IMG/VR virus record: IMGVR_UViG_3300037258_000514
Location: 111,953 to 175,952 of that record
Strand: one strand, 5' to 3'
Source of the DNA: a virus
DNA: 64,000 nt
The notes below the pieces were generated by a model, which saw nothing but the letters and a program-made list of their open reading frames with translations, searched no databases and was not told the origin of the DNA. Of the stretch, positions 1-9,039 are shown one piece after another. Position numbers and translations under genes: made by a program. The first letter of the stretch is position 1, and the number at the start of each line of letters is the position of its first letter.

Positions 1-975
1 TGCTACTTGACCGATCGTTAATCCGGCAGCTTTTCGCATAGATTCAAGCGCGCGGTTGTCTGTTACTTCAGGTCCAACACTCACAAGTTCGTAGCGTTGA
101 ACGAGAGTTTTCAAACGAGCATAAGAAGATTTGATAAGTGTTTTTGTGCTCATCTTCTTCTTACGGATATCACGCTTTACTGTCGGATGAGCAAGGAGCA
201 TCTTAATCATGTCCTTGCGATCCTTCTTAACCTCGACCACAAGTTTTTTCTCAAGTTCAGAATAACCTTCATGCTTGAAGATATGCGTGTCTTTGTCGCC
301 TAGTTCCATCAGTACTTCGTATCGAAGTACTCTAATCTTTCCTGATTGCGCTGAAAGTACATCACGCGGATTTGCTTTTACAGCCATCGTTTTCTCTCCA
401 TAAACTCCATACTGTTTTGAACAGATATGGAATCCAGAAGAGCACTGTGTATACCAATGGGGATCACCCTCTTTACGAGGCATCATGATGATCTGTCCTG
501 GGCTGTTGTCAACTGTCTGCGAATGCGTATCCATGTTGTTACGTTTTACTGACTTGTATGCAAGAAAGTGTCCATCATCTGTGATTGGTAAGTCGTTGTT
601 AACAAGCCAATCATAGAATTCTTTAATTGCATGTGGTTCAGGATTCTGATACAAGTTATTCATGAAGCGAATAAGATGACTTACGTTCTTTCGCCCCTCA
701 ATCATATCCAAAATTCGTTTACTAAGCGAATTGTGAATCTCTTTGTCTTTGTAAAAGACTGCGTCTTTCTTCACAGTCACAAGTCCATGAGATTCGACTG
801 AGATATTTTCTGCAAGCGTAACTAAGCCCGGAATTTTTTTCCATTCCTTAGCTTTGATTGCAGCTTTCATCTTCTTAAAAGTTGGATGAGACTCTTGCAA
901 TGCGAAAGGCTTACCTCCAACAATTACTTGGATAAAGTTATCTTTCAAAACAAAGGGAATAGTTTTAGTTGGCAT
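1..975 (-). CDS. rIIB: rIIB-like protein (3' end cut by window)
   Basis: Resembles the phage T4 RIIB family, a membrane-associated protein that works with RIIA in infection control and exclusion. Visible are the family-like core 'ITDDGHFLAYKSVKR' near residue 135, a CSSGFHICS segment near residue 180, and a following KANPRDVLSA segment. The ATG at 975 overlaps the rIIA-like stop by 11 bases, so the pair is co-translated. 325 codons are visible without a stop; the C-terminus lies outside the window. Family membership is from remembered motifs; the molecular role is inferred. Confidence 0.8.
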   Translation of the reverse strand, partial: MPTKTIPFVLKDNFIQVIVGGKPFALQESHPTFKKMKAAIKAKEWKKIPGLVTLAENISVESHGLVTVKKDAVFYKDKEIHNSLSKRILDMIEGRKNVSHLIRFMNNLYQNPEPHAIKEFYDWLVNNDLPITDDGHFLAYKSVKRNNMDTHSQTVDNSPGQIIMMPRKEGDPHWYTQCSSGFHICSKQYGVYGEKTMAVKANPRDVLSAQSGKIRVLRYEVLMELGDKDTHIFKHEGYSELEKKLVVEVKKDRKDMIKMLLAHPTVKRDIRKKKMSTKTLIKSSYARLKTLVQRYELVSVGPEVTDNRALESMRKAAGLTIGQVA

Positions 976-3331
976 AGATATTCTTCTTCTCCTCAGGAGT
1001 TACTGTTGTTTCTTCTGCGTTGTTGTTCGCAATAGCAAAGGCTAACGTTACAATTTCTTCGTTAGCTTTGCGATCAGCATCTTCATCTTTCAGACGAATG
1101 TATTCAATTACAGGTTCTGCAGCGAAAGAGTACAAGTACGATTCCTCTATTATTTGTAGTAATGGATATTGTTTTAATATTTTCCTCCACTCCTCCTTAA
1201 AGTTAAACGCGTGTTTAATCTCAAATTTCTTTAAACGTGTTGCATTTGCGATTACGATTGCAAGCCCTTTAGGCGCTTTTCCAACTGTAATGACCAGTGA
1301 ACAAAACGCTTGCATGGGACTATCTTTTGGTAGCATTTGATTGCTGCCTATCGTTTTAAGAATTGGTAAGAGCTTAGTTTTGAATGGATAGACATCAAAA
1401 CTGAGTGATAGTTCGATCTCACGAGTGATAACAGAAGTAGTTTTGTCCAAAACCAGATTAATTACGTTAATCCAATTCGGATCTTTTACAAGTTGGCTGC
1501 TCTCATTAAAACCGTAAATCTTTGTCGTGTCATCAATCCCGAACAGTTTTGATGTCTTTGCTGCTTCGATAAACGTATTAAAATCTTCTGCGAACTCAAA
1601 ACTTCCATCACTCGGTTTTAAACTTTTTAGAGGAATGTAATAGTTCTTTCCCTCTATTGGTTTAGTAGCTATGTCGATCGGTTCCCAAGCATTTAACCAT
1701 CCTGCGCGTTCGTATCCATCGTTAAATTTCGCGATGTCATTTTGTTTGTTGAAGTATAAAATATCTCTATTTACTGTCTCGCCTTGAGGGATTACAGGAT
1801 CCATTAGCGGTTTGTATTTCGCTTTAAGCGCGCTTAGCAAAACATACGGTGGATTACCTAATCCCGCAATTATTGTTTTAGCATCTCTTAGCACGCGCTC
1901 GATAGGCACATCTTTTCGTGTACGTACGATATGATAAATAGTTTCAATTTTACCACCGTACGCAGATCTTTCGAGATATTGCGTGTTGTCCGCTGCGTTT
2001 TGAAGTAAGTAGTGTATGTAACGTTCACCGCCGCGCAACGTATCATCAATAACAAACAATACGTCGCTTCCAACTTCGATTTGTCTATCGTAATAAGTTT
2101 TCTTGCGATAGTTTAAATCTAAATCTTTCTGCGCACTAACTCTACCTTCGGATGCTAACTCAAAAACTTTTTCCTTCTTAGCATCTGATCTACTTCTACT
2201 GCTTTTTGTAAAAACATTTATTTTAACTTCGGAATAATCCAACTCATTTACTGAGACTTTTCCGTGAGTTAAAGTAAAGTTTGGATATTGACCATCGAAC
2301 ACCCCGCTGTCAATTGCACTTTCATACAATGCAGCTATATTAGGCGTATTCGTCATTGTGAATAAAAGAATCATGGCCTTCCAACTACAATCACACGCCG
2401 CAATTTGCTTCTTAGCGTTATCTATTAGCTCAGCGTTGATCTTGTCATAAGCTTTCAAGATATTTGCGATCGTTCTATCATCATTGCTTAGTGTTTCTCG
2501 CGAAGCTGCAACAGACAACTCACCAATTGGAAAGAAGATATCAATAGGCAAATTGTGAATTGTTGCTTGCATGAGAGACATTTTGCTAGAGTCAATACTT
2601 CCAACTTTGTACTTAACCATGCCTTGAATTGCACGAATACCTGTAACTCCGAGATATGAGTTACTTCTTAATCCCCAGGATTCATTTTTCTGTAAATATT
2701 CCGTTTTTTTGATATGGATCTCACGGTTAATTGTTGGAGTAGGATTAAAAAACTCTAATACACTTTCAGTGTTGTTTTGAAATTCTCTAATATCACCCTG
2801 CTTAACAGGAAATGAAACCTCCAGTCCGTTTTGTGCATCAGGAGTATCTTCTTCAGTTTGAAGAAGTATTTCAGGCGTACCCTGCGATCCTAAGAATGCA
2901 GAGTAAACGCGAGTCTTCCCCTCAAAGCGACTAATAACTGTAAACCCTTCTGTGTAGCAGAAAGGACTCTTACTACCTAATCCTAGTGCTCCAACAAAAG
3001 CGTTTGAATTAGATTTGTTAGTTCCGAAGTAAGTTGTATATAGATCAAGAATGTCTTGATGCGATAAACCTACTCCGAAATCCTTTACTGAGAAGAAAGG
3101 TTCAAACGTTGTGGGTAAGTGCAGTTCAAAAGGAACTTCCTTCCTTTCTGCTGCAACATGGGCGTCGTAAGCATTACAACTCAGCTCACGAATAATTGCT
3201 TGAATCTTGTTGTTATATAGTCCTGATGAAAGAATCGAGAACGCTTCTTTCGAAGCGGCGATTTGAAATGCTTTCGGTTGTTCGATTGCATCTCCAAGTT
3301 CAACAGAACTACTTGTTGTTTGCATTTTCAT
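965..3331 (-). CDS. rIIA: rIIA-like GHKL ATPase
   Basis: 788 residues, close to T4 RIIA in length. The N-terminal GHKL ATPase fold is visible: an N-box 'IRELSCNAYDAH' near residue 48, a 'VKDFGVGLS' G1-type box near residue 82 and a 'GALGLGSKSPF' lid/G2 box near residue 115. It lies directly upstream of the rIIB-like gene, with overlapping ends. The start ATG has a good Shine-Dalgarno (AGGAG, then an A-rich spacer). Expected role: ATP-dependent partner of RIIB at the membrane. The C-terminal half has no motif I recognise. Confidence 0.85.
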   Translation of the reverse strand: MKMQTTSSSVELGDAIEQPKAFQIAASKEAFSILSSGLYNNKIQAIIRELSCNAYDAHVAAERKEVPFELHLPTTFEPFFSVKDFGVGLSHQDILDLYTTYFGTNKSNSNAFVGALGLGSKSPFCYTEGFTVISRFEGKTRVYSAFLGSQGTPEILLQTEEDTPDAQNGLEVSFPVKQGDIREFQNNTESVLEFFNPTPTINREIHIKKTEYLQKNESWGLRSNSYLGVTGIRAIQGMVKYKVGSIDSSKMSLMQATIHNLPIDIFFPIGELSVAASRETLSNDDRTIANILKAYDKINAELIDNAKKQIAACDCSWKAMILLFTMTNTPNIAALYESAIDSGVFDGQYPNFTLTHGKVSVNELDYSEVKINVFTKSSRSRSDAKKEKVFELASEGRVSAQKDLDLNYRKKTYYDRQIEVGSDVLFVIDDTLRGGERYIHYLLQNAADNTQYLERSAYGGKIETIYHIVRTRKDVPIERVLRDAKTIIAGLGNPPYVLLSALKAKYKPLMDPVIPQGETVNRDILYFNKQNDIAKFNDGYERAGWLNAWEPIDIATKPIEGKNYYIPLKSLKPSDGSFEFAEDFNTFIEAAKTSKLFGIDDTTKIYGFNESSQLVKDPNWINVINLVLDKTTSVITREIELSLSFDVYPFKTKLLPILKTIGSNQMLPKDSPMQAFCSLVITVGKAPKGLAIVIANATRLKKFEIKHAFNFKEEWRKILKQYPLLQIIEESYLYSFAAEPVIEYIRLKDEDADRKANEEIVTLAFAIANNNAEETTVTPEEKKNIYAN

Positions 3332-3584
3332 TCTTTTTCTCCTCTTCTATTTCTATAACAGAAACTTTTGTTTCTGCATCAACAACACTTTTCATTAAAT
3401 CGTGCAGTTGGTGTTTTTGAGCAGTAAGCAATTCTTTGTTAAGCTGCCATGCATCTACTCTATCAGCAACGCTGACAGCTAGTGTTCCTTGTTTCGCTAG
3501 ATTAACTAATCCACGAAGCAATACTTTGTATTGCTTGTCTGACAATGTTACTGTGTAGGTTAATTTACTCGTTACATTTGGCAT
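3309..3584 (-). CDS. hypothetical protein (91 aa)
   Basis: Starts best at ATG 3584; an upstream in-frame GTG at 3608 is possible but overlaps its neighbour more. Overlaps the rIIA-like start by 23 bases, so coupled to it. Helical, with an acidic lysine-rich tail. No recognised family. Confidence 0.6.
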   Translation of the reverse strand: MPNVTSKLTYTVTLSDKQYKVLLRGLVNLAKQGTLAVSVADRVDAWQLNKELLTAQKHQLHDLMKSVVDAETKVSVIEIEEEKKNENANNK

Positions 3585-3828
3585 AGTTGTTATTCCGTAG
3601 TAAGGCACGTATTTTTAACACGCCCTCTTTTACTTCTACAGCATTCTTTGTTGAAAGTTCTTCTAACTTCTTTACTATGAAGTTATACGCACCATGTGTG
3701 CTTAGTGCTTCTGCAATCAACTTCATAAACTCTTCTTGACATGCTCCATCATAAATGATAGGAATGTGTTGATACTTACCTTCACGAAAGTAAAGCCCTT
3801 TTCCCCGTGCTTCAATTGTATGTTTCAT
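3565..3828 (-). CDS. hypothetical protein (87 aa)
   Basis: Overlaps both neighbours slightly (ATGA-type join at 3825-3828), typical of one transcript. Mixed alpha/beta; no recognised family. Confidence 0.65.
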   Translation of the reverse strand: MKHTIEARGKGLYFREGKYQHIPIIYDGACQEEFMKLIAEALSTHGAYNFIVKKLEELSTKNAVEVKEGVLKIRALLRNNNYAKCNE

Positions 3829-4031
3829 ATCTCATTTACTGTTATTGAAGCTCCCTCTGCATGTCCAGCAGCCTTTAATATCTTATCTGCTAAACCTGTT
3901 GCAAGAAATGTTTCGTACCAGTAGTTAGGATAATGCCCGTTGTGAGCTTCCTTAACTTTGGCACAGTTAGCGTTCCATTCTCGTGGAGTCTTGCTTGACG
4001 ACATGAGTGCTACTACATCTTCTTTTGTCAT
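3825..4031 (-). CDS. hypothetical protein (68 aa)
   Basis: Small soluble protein in the same chain. The middle holds a W-N-x-N-C-A-K-V-K segment and a 'GHYPNYWYE' stretch reminiscent of small phage proteins, but I cannot name the family. Confidence 0.65.
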   Translation of the reverse strand: MTKEDVVALMSSSKTPREWNANCAKVKEAHNGHYPNYWYETFLATGLADKILKAAGHAEGASITVNEI

Positions 4032-4241
4032 TTAATAAATTCCCGAATGTCCTGATGCACGTGCTCGTTGCTTTCTAACCACTCCATAACAATGGTCACA
4101 CAAGGGAACAAGTCTACTCGAACCTAATGGATAGTGATGTTTCCTTGTTTTCTTTGGTTTGTGGCAGCGCGCACAGTTTGGTTTACTTGCTATAGTGGGT
4201 TTGGTTTGCGTGTTATCTAGTTGCTGCTTTTGAAGGTTCAT
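4032..4241 (-). CDS. small zinc-ribbon protein (69 aa)
   Basis: Two CxxC knuckles (CARCHKPK and CDHCYG) about 24 residues apart with basic residues between: a typical four-cysteine zinc ribbon, probably nucleic-acid or protein binding. Abuts the gene at 4031 directly. Function unknown. Confidence 0.7.
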   Translation of the reverse strand: MNLQKQQLDNTQTKPTIASKPNCARCHKPKKTRKHHYPLGSSRLVPLCDHCYGVVRKQRARASGHSGIY

Positions 4242-4256
4242 CTACTGTCTCCTTTC

Positions 4257-4442
4257 TTATAACTCCTTCCAGTTTATTGTGTTAACTGCGCTGTGCATTT
4301 TAGCTTTCATTGCTTCAGCAACTCTTGTACACTCTGCTTTAGCGAAGATTGTAAATTGATCTGCCATCTGCTCGTTAATAACCCAACCACGACTATTTAG
4401 TTCTTTAACAAACTCTAAAGCGCGATCATGTACTGTCTTCAT
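4257..4442 (-). CDS. hypothetical protein (61 aa)
   Basis: Helical protein with Shine-Dalgarno 'GGAGAG' before ATG 4442. It lies just downstream of the mobile nuclease gene at 4460. No recognised family. Confidence 0.65.
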   Translation of the reverse strand: MKTVHDRALEFVKELNSRGWVINEQMADQFTIFAKAECTRVAEAMKAKMHSAVNTINWKEL

Positions 4443-4459
4443 TTTCTCTCCTTTCTATC

Positions 4460-5302
4460 CTAAAGCTTGATTCCTTCTAACATTGAAAGTTCTTTTTCTG
4501 TTACTACTACAAAAGTAGAGTTGTTTTCCTCCGCCCATTTTATAGCAGCGGCAAACTTCGCAACATTTTCTGTTGTTTCTAAAAGATTAAAAGGTTTAAT
4601 CTCAACTAGTTTCCTATCTCCGTTAGTGTAAGTAACTAAGAAATCTACAATGTAAATTCTAACTTCATTGTTAAGTATGTATTGAAGTCGAATTTTATCC
4701 TTTTCAAATAAAAGAACGTCTTTTCTTTTATCTAAAAATCTTGTAAACGTTCTTTCCCAATTACTCTGACAGAAAATATTACCGCCTTTTACTGTTATTT
4801 CTACTGATGATTTTGCTTTGAAACGATGTTTTTGCGGGTTTGTTTTTCCTTGACTTATGTTTTCAAGACAAGAATTACTAAGCTGCTTCCTTAAACTCTC
4901 AGGCCATGGATGCATAATCTTTCCCGGTTTTTTGGCTATAGCAGCCCTTATGCTAGCCGAAAGAAGATTTTTTATTGCAGAAGCTTTTTCTTTACCATAT
5001 TGTTCCTCAAAACTTCTGCCTTTCTTGTTATTTGGAGGATGCCATGCTCCAGAAGCAATTAAATTCTTCTTTGATTTACTCATATTCTTCTTATTTTCTT
5101 CTGTTGGCTTCCAACCTTTGTTTCCATGTCCTCCTCTATTTTTATCGCCAATTTTAATTCTAGCTTCGATAGAGACTTTATGGCCAAGAAGTCCTTCGCT
5201 TATATGAGTACGATGAGCTTCAGAACACTTCTTTCCTTTTCGAGAAAGGCTCATTCTCTCTTTCCAAAGAGCGTAAGCTTCGGGATTTTTCGGGGCAGGC
5301 AT
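4460..5302 (-). CDS. freestanding homing-type endonuclease, NUMOD3 + TnsA-like PD-(D/E)xK domain
   Basis: 280 residues. The N-terminal half has NUMOD3-like repeats (SRKGKKCSEAHRTHISEG; KGWKPTEENKKNMSKSKK) that bind DNA. The C-terminal half has a PD-(D/E)xK nuclease core like TnsA: E in 'CQSNWERTF' (about residue 182), D in 'IVDFLVTY', E-x-K in 'LVEIKP', then a 'FVVVTEKEL' strand. Its nuclease domain matches that of the gene at 13269, and its N-terminus (MPAPKNPEAYALW) matches the HNH gene at 17055. It sits 5 bases downstream of the helicase gene, as a collaborative homing gene would. Cleavage target unknown. Confidence 0.8.
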   Translation of the reverse strand: MPAPKNPEAYALWKERMSLSRKGKKCSEAHRTHISEGLLGHKVSIEARIKIGDKNRGGHGNKGWKPTEENKKNMSKSKKNLIASGAWHPPNNKKGRSFEEQYGKEKASAIKNLLSASIRAAIAKKPGKIMHPWPESLRKQLSNSCLENISQGKTNPQKHRFKAKSSVEITVKGGNIFCQSNWERTFTRFLDKRKDVLLFEKDKIRLQYILNNEVRIYIVDFLVTYTNGDRKLVEIKPFNLLETTENVAKFAAAIKWAEENNSTFVVVTEKELSMLEGIKL

Positions 5303-5306
5303 TTTT

Positions 5307-6950
5307 CTAACCTAAAGCCTGATCTATCATATCTTGCTTTTCGATGATTCGTTTCGCCATGTTCGCGTCTAAACTTTGATCGAACACAATATGAAGAACG
5401 TTAACAACGTCCTTCTGTCCAATTCTGTGTAATCTATCCTCAGCTTGTGTAACCATTGCAGGTCTCCAGTCAAGTTCACAAAGAATAACGTGACTTGCAG
5501 CAGTTAACGTCCAACCAACACCCATTGTACCAATGGAACCAATAATCATTTTACACTTAGGATCTTTCTGAAAGCGATCTACAGCCTGTTGTCTTTGTTG
5601 AATGCTATATCCTTGGTGCATAACGCTGGCAACGTTTTGAAAGTGTTGATAAATTCCGTTAACAACGTCTCCATGATGGGCAAACACAACAATCTTGTCA
5701 ACTTGTTCAAGTGTGTTGGTTAAGTAATCAACGATAAAAGGAATTTTTGCTACAGCAGTATCATGTCTGAGTTTACTAATCTCCTCAAACATTATCTGAT
5801 GAAGTCCTTTTAAATCTTTCGCTGCTTCATCGTAACTTTCTTTATCACCTTCTGATTGAGCAATCTCAGCTTTCGCGATTGCTTCAAGCACTGCCGATTC
5901 GTTATTGGCGTAAAAATTTATTTCCTTCTGAACTTTACCTCTTACTTCAGGAGGAGCGGGAATGGCGATGATCTGTCTACGCTTTGGAGGAAGTTCTGTT
6001 AAAACGTCTTTCTTTAAGCGGCGAATCATTATACTAGCACGAAGGCGTTCTTGAAGAACGTCTAAGTTAGTGGCACCATCAAACGTTCTATAACCACTAT
6101 CTCCATCCGCTCCACAGAATTTTTTCGCATACAACCAAAAATTTCTTCCAAGTCCCTCAGCATCTGCAACGCGGAGCATAGGCCATAGTTCAACAGGGCG
6201 ATTTAGAATCGGCGTACCTGTTAACCAGAGTTTCTTTTTAGCCTCAAGTACACGACAGTTTTTAATATCACGTGTGTCTTCATGACCAAGAACCGCCATT
6301 GTTCGTTTAGCATCGGGATTCTTCATTAAGTGCGACTCATCGTATATGTGTAAGTCCCATTCTCTATCGAGAATTTTCGATTTTAACTTCGAGATGATTT
6401 CATAATTCGCTAACACGATATTCGAGTTAGGTAAGATCGTAGATGAAGCAAAGTCGCCTGATAAATTTCTTGTCATCCACTTCATGAATTCTCTGCCCCA
6501 GTTAAGCAACAGACTTGCAGGGCATACAAGTAGGATGTTTTTAATTTGAGGTAAAGCATTACATACACCAATCGCCTGAATTGTTTTTCCTAAGCCCATT
6601 TCATCAGCGATTAATGTATTTATTCTTGGTAGTGCATATTCGATTCCTGCTTTTTGGAAAGGAAGATAAGCAAAAGGTTTTCCAGTATCAGGATCAATTC
6701 CGTCAGGTACAGGAATTGTTAAATCTGAAGATAGTGCTTTTGATAAAGCTATCTGCTGATCGTGAAAATTTAATTGAGCTTTTGCCGATGTATCTGCAAT
6801 ATCTTCAAAGAGTTTTGCTACATGGGTCATGCCCGTCCACCAGACCTTACTTCTAAAGTCAAAGTGAAAGCCTACATCTTTAAACTGACCCTTAAATGCA
6901 GGATAACCAGTTATTTCATACCTAGCGCCCGTCCATGTAAGTTTAGGCAT
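5307..6950 (-). CDS. SNF2-family DNA helicase/translocase
   Basis: 547 residues. Helicase motifs in order: Walker A 'DEMGLGKTIQA' near residue 93, DEAH-type box 'IYDESH', 'WLTGTPI' (motif III), and C-terminal motifs V-VI ending 'QAEDRLHRIGQKD'. The short N-terminal part (residues 1-65) resembles the cap found on phage SNF2 proteins. Likely a double-strand DNA translocase acting in replication, recombination or transcription remodelling. The start overlaps the HTH gene by 40 bases. Confidence 0.9.
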   Translation of the reverse strand: MPKLTWTGARYEITGYPAFKGQFKDVGFHFDFRSKVWWTGMTHVAKLFEDIADTSAKAQLNFHDQQIALSKALSSDLTIPVPDGIDPDTGKPFAYLPFQKAGIEYALPRINTLIADEMGLGKTIQAIGVCNALPQIKNILLVCPASLLLNWGREFMKWMTRNLSGDFASSTILPNSNIVLANYEIISKLKSKILDREWDLHIYDESHLMKNPDAKRTMAVLGHEDTRDIKNCRVLEAKKKLWLTGTPILNRPVELWPMLRVADAEGLGRNFWLYAKKFCGADGDSGYRTFDGATNLDVLQERLRASIMIRRLKKDVLTELPPKRRQIIAIPAPPEVRGKVQKEINFYANNESAVLEAIAKAEIAQSEGDKESYDEAAKDLKGLHQIMFEEISKLRHDTAVAKIPFIVDYLTNTLEQVDKIVVFAHHGDVVNGIYQHFQNVASVMHQGYSIQQRQQAVDRFQKDPKCKMIIGSIGTMGVGWTLTAASHVILCELDWRPAMVTQAEDRLHRIGQKDVVNVLHIVFDQSLDANMAKRIIEKQDMIDQALG

Positions 6951-7204
6951 TCTCCGCTTTCTAGAGCAGGTTGATTATGTTTTTGCCAGTATAATTTTGC
7001 AAGACCAGCAATACCACCACATCGTAGTTTCTTCATGATGTGTGCCCTATGCGTATCTACAGTTTTTTGCGACAAGCCGAGCTTTGTAGCGATTTCTCCA
7101 TTATTCAAACAATCACGGCAAAGTAATTCTACTATTTCTTCCTCTCTCTGCGTTAGTCTCTTCGGCGGATTTTGAAGTTCAATGGCAGTTCTGTTGAAGT
7201 GCAC
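6911..7204 (-). CDS. LuxR/GerE-type HTH regulator (97 aa)
   Basis: The segment 'LTQREEEIVELL' followed by 'NGEIATKLGLSQKTVDTH' and 'RAHIMKKL' is a canonical LuxR-type DNA-binding domain. I chose GTG 7204 because AAAGGAG lies 8 bases upstream; a longer ATG form (7282) would overlap its neighbour by over 100 bases. No receiver or ligand domain, so it is a bare DNA-binding domain, probably a phage transcription regulator. Confidence 0.85.
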   Translation of the reverse strand: MHFNRTAIELQNPPKRLTQREEEIVELLCRDCLNNGEIATKLGLSQKTVDTHRAHIMKKLRCGGIAGLAKLYWQKHNQPALESGECLNLHGRALGMK

Positions 7205-7559
7205 GGATTCGTCTCCTTTTTCTTTGCTCCTGCAAAGTAATAACTTGTTGTTCAGGTATAATGCCTTTCTCAACAAGTTCAAATTCTACGATTTCAAGCT
7301 GAGGAACTTCTGTTACGTTGTCAGGAAGTTTACTATAGAATTGTATGTCATAAACAGGTGTAAGCAGACGATCTGCATTCCAATTAGATCGTCTTTCAAT
7401 TTCACGTTTGATTCTGCGCTCCATATTTTTCTTTAATACTGTAGCAGACGCTTTGTGCGTATTAAGTGCGGGCGTATCATTTCCCATTAACACTTTATTT
7501 CTACTAGAGCGGGGTATAAACTTTCCTGAAGCAGTATATCTTACAACGAAGCATTTCAT
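7179..7559 (-). CDS. hypothetical protein (126 aa)
   Basis: Basic at both ends, with an acidic middle (EVPQLEIVEFELVEKG). The C-terminus overlaps the HTH gene start by 26 bases. No recognised family. Confidence 0.65.
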   Translation of the reverse strand: MKCFVVRYTASGKFIPRSSRNKVLMGNDTPALNTHKASATVLKKNMERRIKREIERRSNWNADRLLTPVYDIQFYSKLPDNVTEVPQLEIVEFELVEKGIIPEQQVITLQEQRKRRRIRALQQNCH

Positions 7560-7561
7560 AG

Positions 7562-7756
7562 TTAGTGTCGCCCATACTTAAGGTTAAGTTTTTCGTCAAC
7601 TTCTTCTACAAATTCCTTTACCATTTCTGCAAGTAATTGCATTCGCTCGCCTCTATCTGCGCGTTTTGCTTCGCCTCTAATACGCTTATCTAAACTTGAC
7701 CAGATGTCTACCATAAATCCAACCGCATTAAGATTGGGACGATTTTCTTTACTCAT
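7562..7756 (-). CDS. hypothetical protein (64 aa)
   Basis: Charged helical protein (KRIRGEAKRADRGERMQ). Its ATG shares a base with the upstream stop at 7756. No recognised family. Confidence 0.65.
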   Translation of the reverse strand: MSKENRPNLNAVGFMVDIWSSLDKRIRGEAKRADRGERMQLLAEMVKEFVEEVDEKLNLKYGRH

Positions 7757-8028
7757 TAGTTTATGCCTCCTGTTAAGAATAGGATTCCTTTTTCAAACAG
7801 TGAATCTTCGCAAACACATACAAAATGTTCGTGAATGTACTGTGTATCATCACCTTTTTCGGCACAGATAGCACAGGCTATCGTACCCATAGTTGTAGCA
7901 GTAGCGCATTCAATTAGACTAACGTCTTCAAGTTTTTTTACGTGATCGCACATAATATACCCCGGTCCAACTTTATCATGGCCTGCACAGTAGATGTTAG
8001 GGTATGAAAGTGTTTTTTGTTCAGACAT
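7756..8028 (-). CDS. cysteine-rich hypothetical protein (90 aa)
   Basis: Has cysteine/histidine pairs (CAGH, CDH, CAICAEKG, HFVCVCED) that could bind metal. Same minus-strand chain. No recognised family. Confidence 0.65.
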   Translation of the reverse strand: MSEQKTLSYPNIYCAGHDKVGPGYIMCDHVKKLEDVSLIECATATTMGTIACAICAEKGDDTQYIHEHFVCVCEDSLFEKGILFLTGGIN

Positions 8029-8051
8029 TTTACTGCTTCCTTTCTCTGCTA

Positions 8052-8402
8052 TTACCTTTCTTGAAGTTTTATGTCGTCAGGGATAAACCCTTCTCTCAAC
8101 CACTGATCGACGATAATGCTTCCCTTTTTGTTGTCTTTTGTTACTATACGAAAGCTTTTGTTTACAGCTTTTAACTGCTCTGCTAAAGACTTTGCCATTG
8201 CTGGAGTGCAAGGGGCACTGTAAAGAATGAATCCACATTTACAAGCTAGCCCGGTATCTTTATCTATCTGATAATTTTCACATAAAACTGTATGAAGATC
8301 AGATCGTTTTTTGATTACTTCGCTCACGATGTTTACACAACAGTTACACTTTCGGCAATGAATTCCTTTGCAACAAGAAGCGCACTCCCAATCACTAGTC
8401 AT
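8052..8402 (-). CDS. cysteine-cluster protein (116 aa)
   Basis: The N-terminus carries a dense cysteine cluster (CASCCKGIHCRKCNCC), probably binding one or two metals, and a second pair (CKCG) near residue 53. Its ATG lies inside the last codons of the gene at 8395, so it is translationally coupled to it. Function unknown. Confidence 0.7.
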   Translation of the reverse strand: MTSDWECASCCKGIHCRKCNCCVNIVSEVIKKRSDLHTVLCENYQIDKDTGLACKCGFILYSAPCTPAMAKSLAEQLKAVNKSFRIVTKDNKKGSIIVDQWLREGFIPDDIKLQER

Positions 8403-8673
8403 CTAACCTTATTTCACGCTCTTCGTTAACGTTTAGTTTTGGTCTAAGTTTTGCTTGGTGCACTCTCTCTTCTACTTCTGCGCGTTCTTTAGCAAGTTGC
8501 GCTTTAACCTGCTTCTCAATTTTTTCTTTCTTTTGTTTTTCTAATCGTAGATTACTTTCTCGCGCCCAGCGCGCCGTCGCTGTTCTACAATCTGAGCAGT
8601 AGCCCTCTTTGGATAGAAAGACAAGTGATTTAACTGTCTTCGCGCAAGAACCGCATCTAAGTGCTACTTTCAC
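8395..8673 (-). CDS. zinc-knuckle coiled-coil protein with C-terminal RxIRLDD tag
   Basis: 92 residues: CGSC...CSDC zinc ribbon (residues 8-30), a long charged coiled coil, and the C-terminal heptapeptide REIRLDD shared with four nearby proteins. GTG start; GGAGG within the end of the upstream mini-gene serves as its ribosome binding site. Function unknown. Confidence 0.7.
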   Translation of the reverse strand: MKVALRCGSCAKTVKSLVFLSKEGYCSDCRTATARWARESNLRLEKQKKEKIEKQVKAQLAKERAEVEERVHQAKLRPKLNVNEEREIRLDD

Positions 8674-8765
8674 TAGTCCTCCAATCTGACTTCGCGTACG
8701 TCTAATATTTCTTTCTTCTTCTTTGGTTTTTCGTTCAGAAATTCTTTTCCTGTAAGCTTAGTCAT
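8673..8765 (-). CDS. 30-aa mini-protein ending in the shared REVRLED tag
   Basis: ATG 8765 lies inside the stop region of the gene at 8758, with GAGGTG 8 bases upstream; TAG ends at 8673, one base into the GTG of the next gene. The product is a basic stretch (EKPKKKKEI) followed by REVRLED, the same C-terminal heptapeptide as its neighbours. Position, ribosome binding site and tag together argue that it is translated. Function unknown. Confidence 0.6.
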   Translation of the reverse strand: MTKLTGKEFLNEKPKKKKEILDVREVRLED

Positions 8766-9039
8766 CAAAACGCACCTCACGCTCTGGTTTCTGCTCTTTC
8801 GAAACGTTTAGTTGCTCAAGTGTGCGGACTCTTGCCCTTAATCGTTCAATATCTTTTTCTGTCTTTTTTACTTGCCATTGGGCTGTATCAAGTGCTCGTG
8901 CTAGTTTAACTACATTTGCTAGCAGGTTGTCATATTTTGATTTTACATTCCTGTGTACTTTGTTATTACTATACGCCTGCAAGATTATTATTACTGTTAA
9001 TCCCGCTAGCCAACCTCCGTAAGCAATATTGAAAGTCAT
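8758..9039 (-). CDS. membrane-anchored coiled-coil protein with C-terminal REVRFDD tag
   Basis: 93 residues: N-terminal transmembrane helix (about 8-24, 'GWLAGLTVIIILQAY'), a cytoplasmic coiled coil (30-80) and the shared terminal heptapeptide REVRFDD. The topology places the tag in the cytoplasm if the N-terminus is outside. The coiled coil plus single helix recalls spanin or holin-like proteins, but the early location argues against a lysis role. Confidence 0.65.
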   Translation of the reverse strand: MTFNIAYGGWLAGLTVIIILQAYSNNKVHRNVKSKYDNLLANVVKLARALDTAQWQVKKTEKDIERLRARVRTLEQLNVSKEQKPEREVRFDD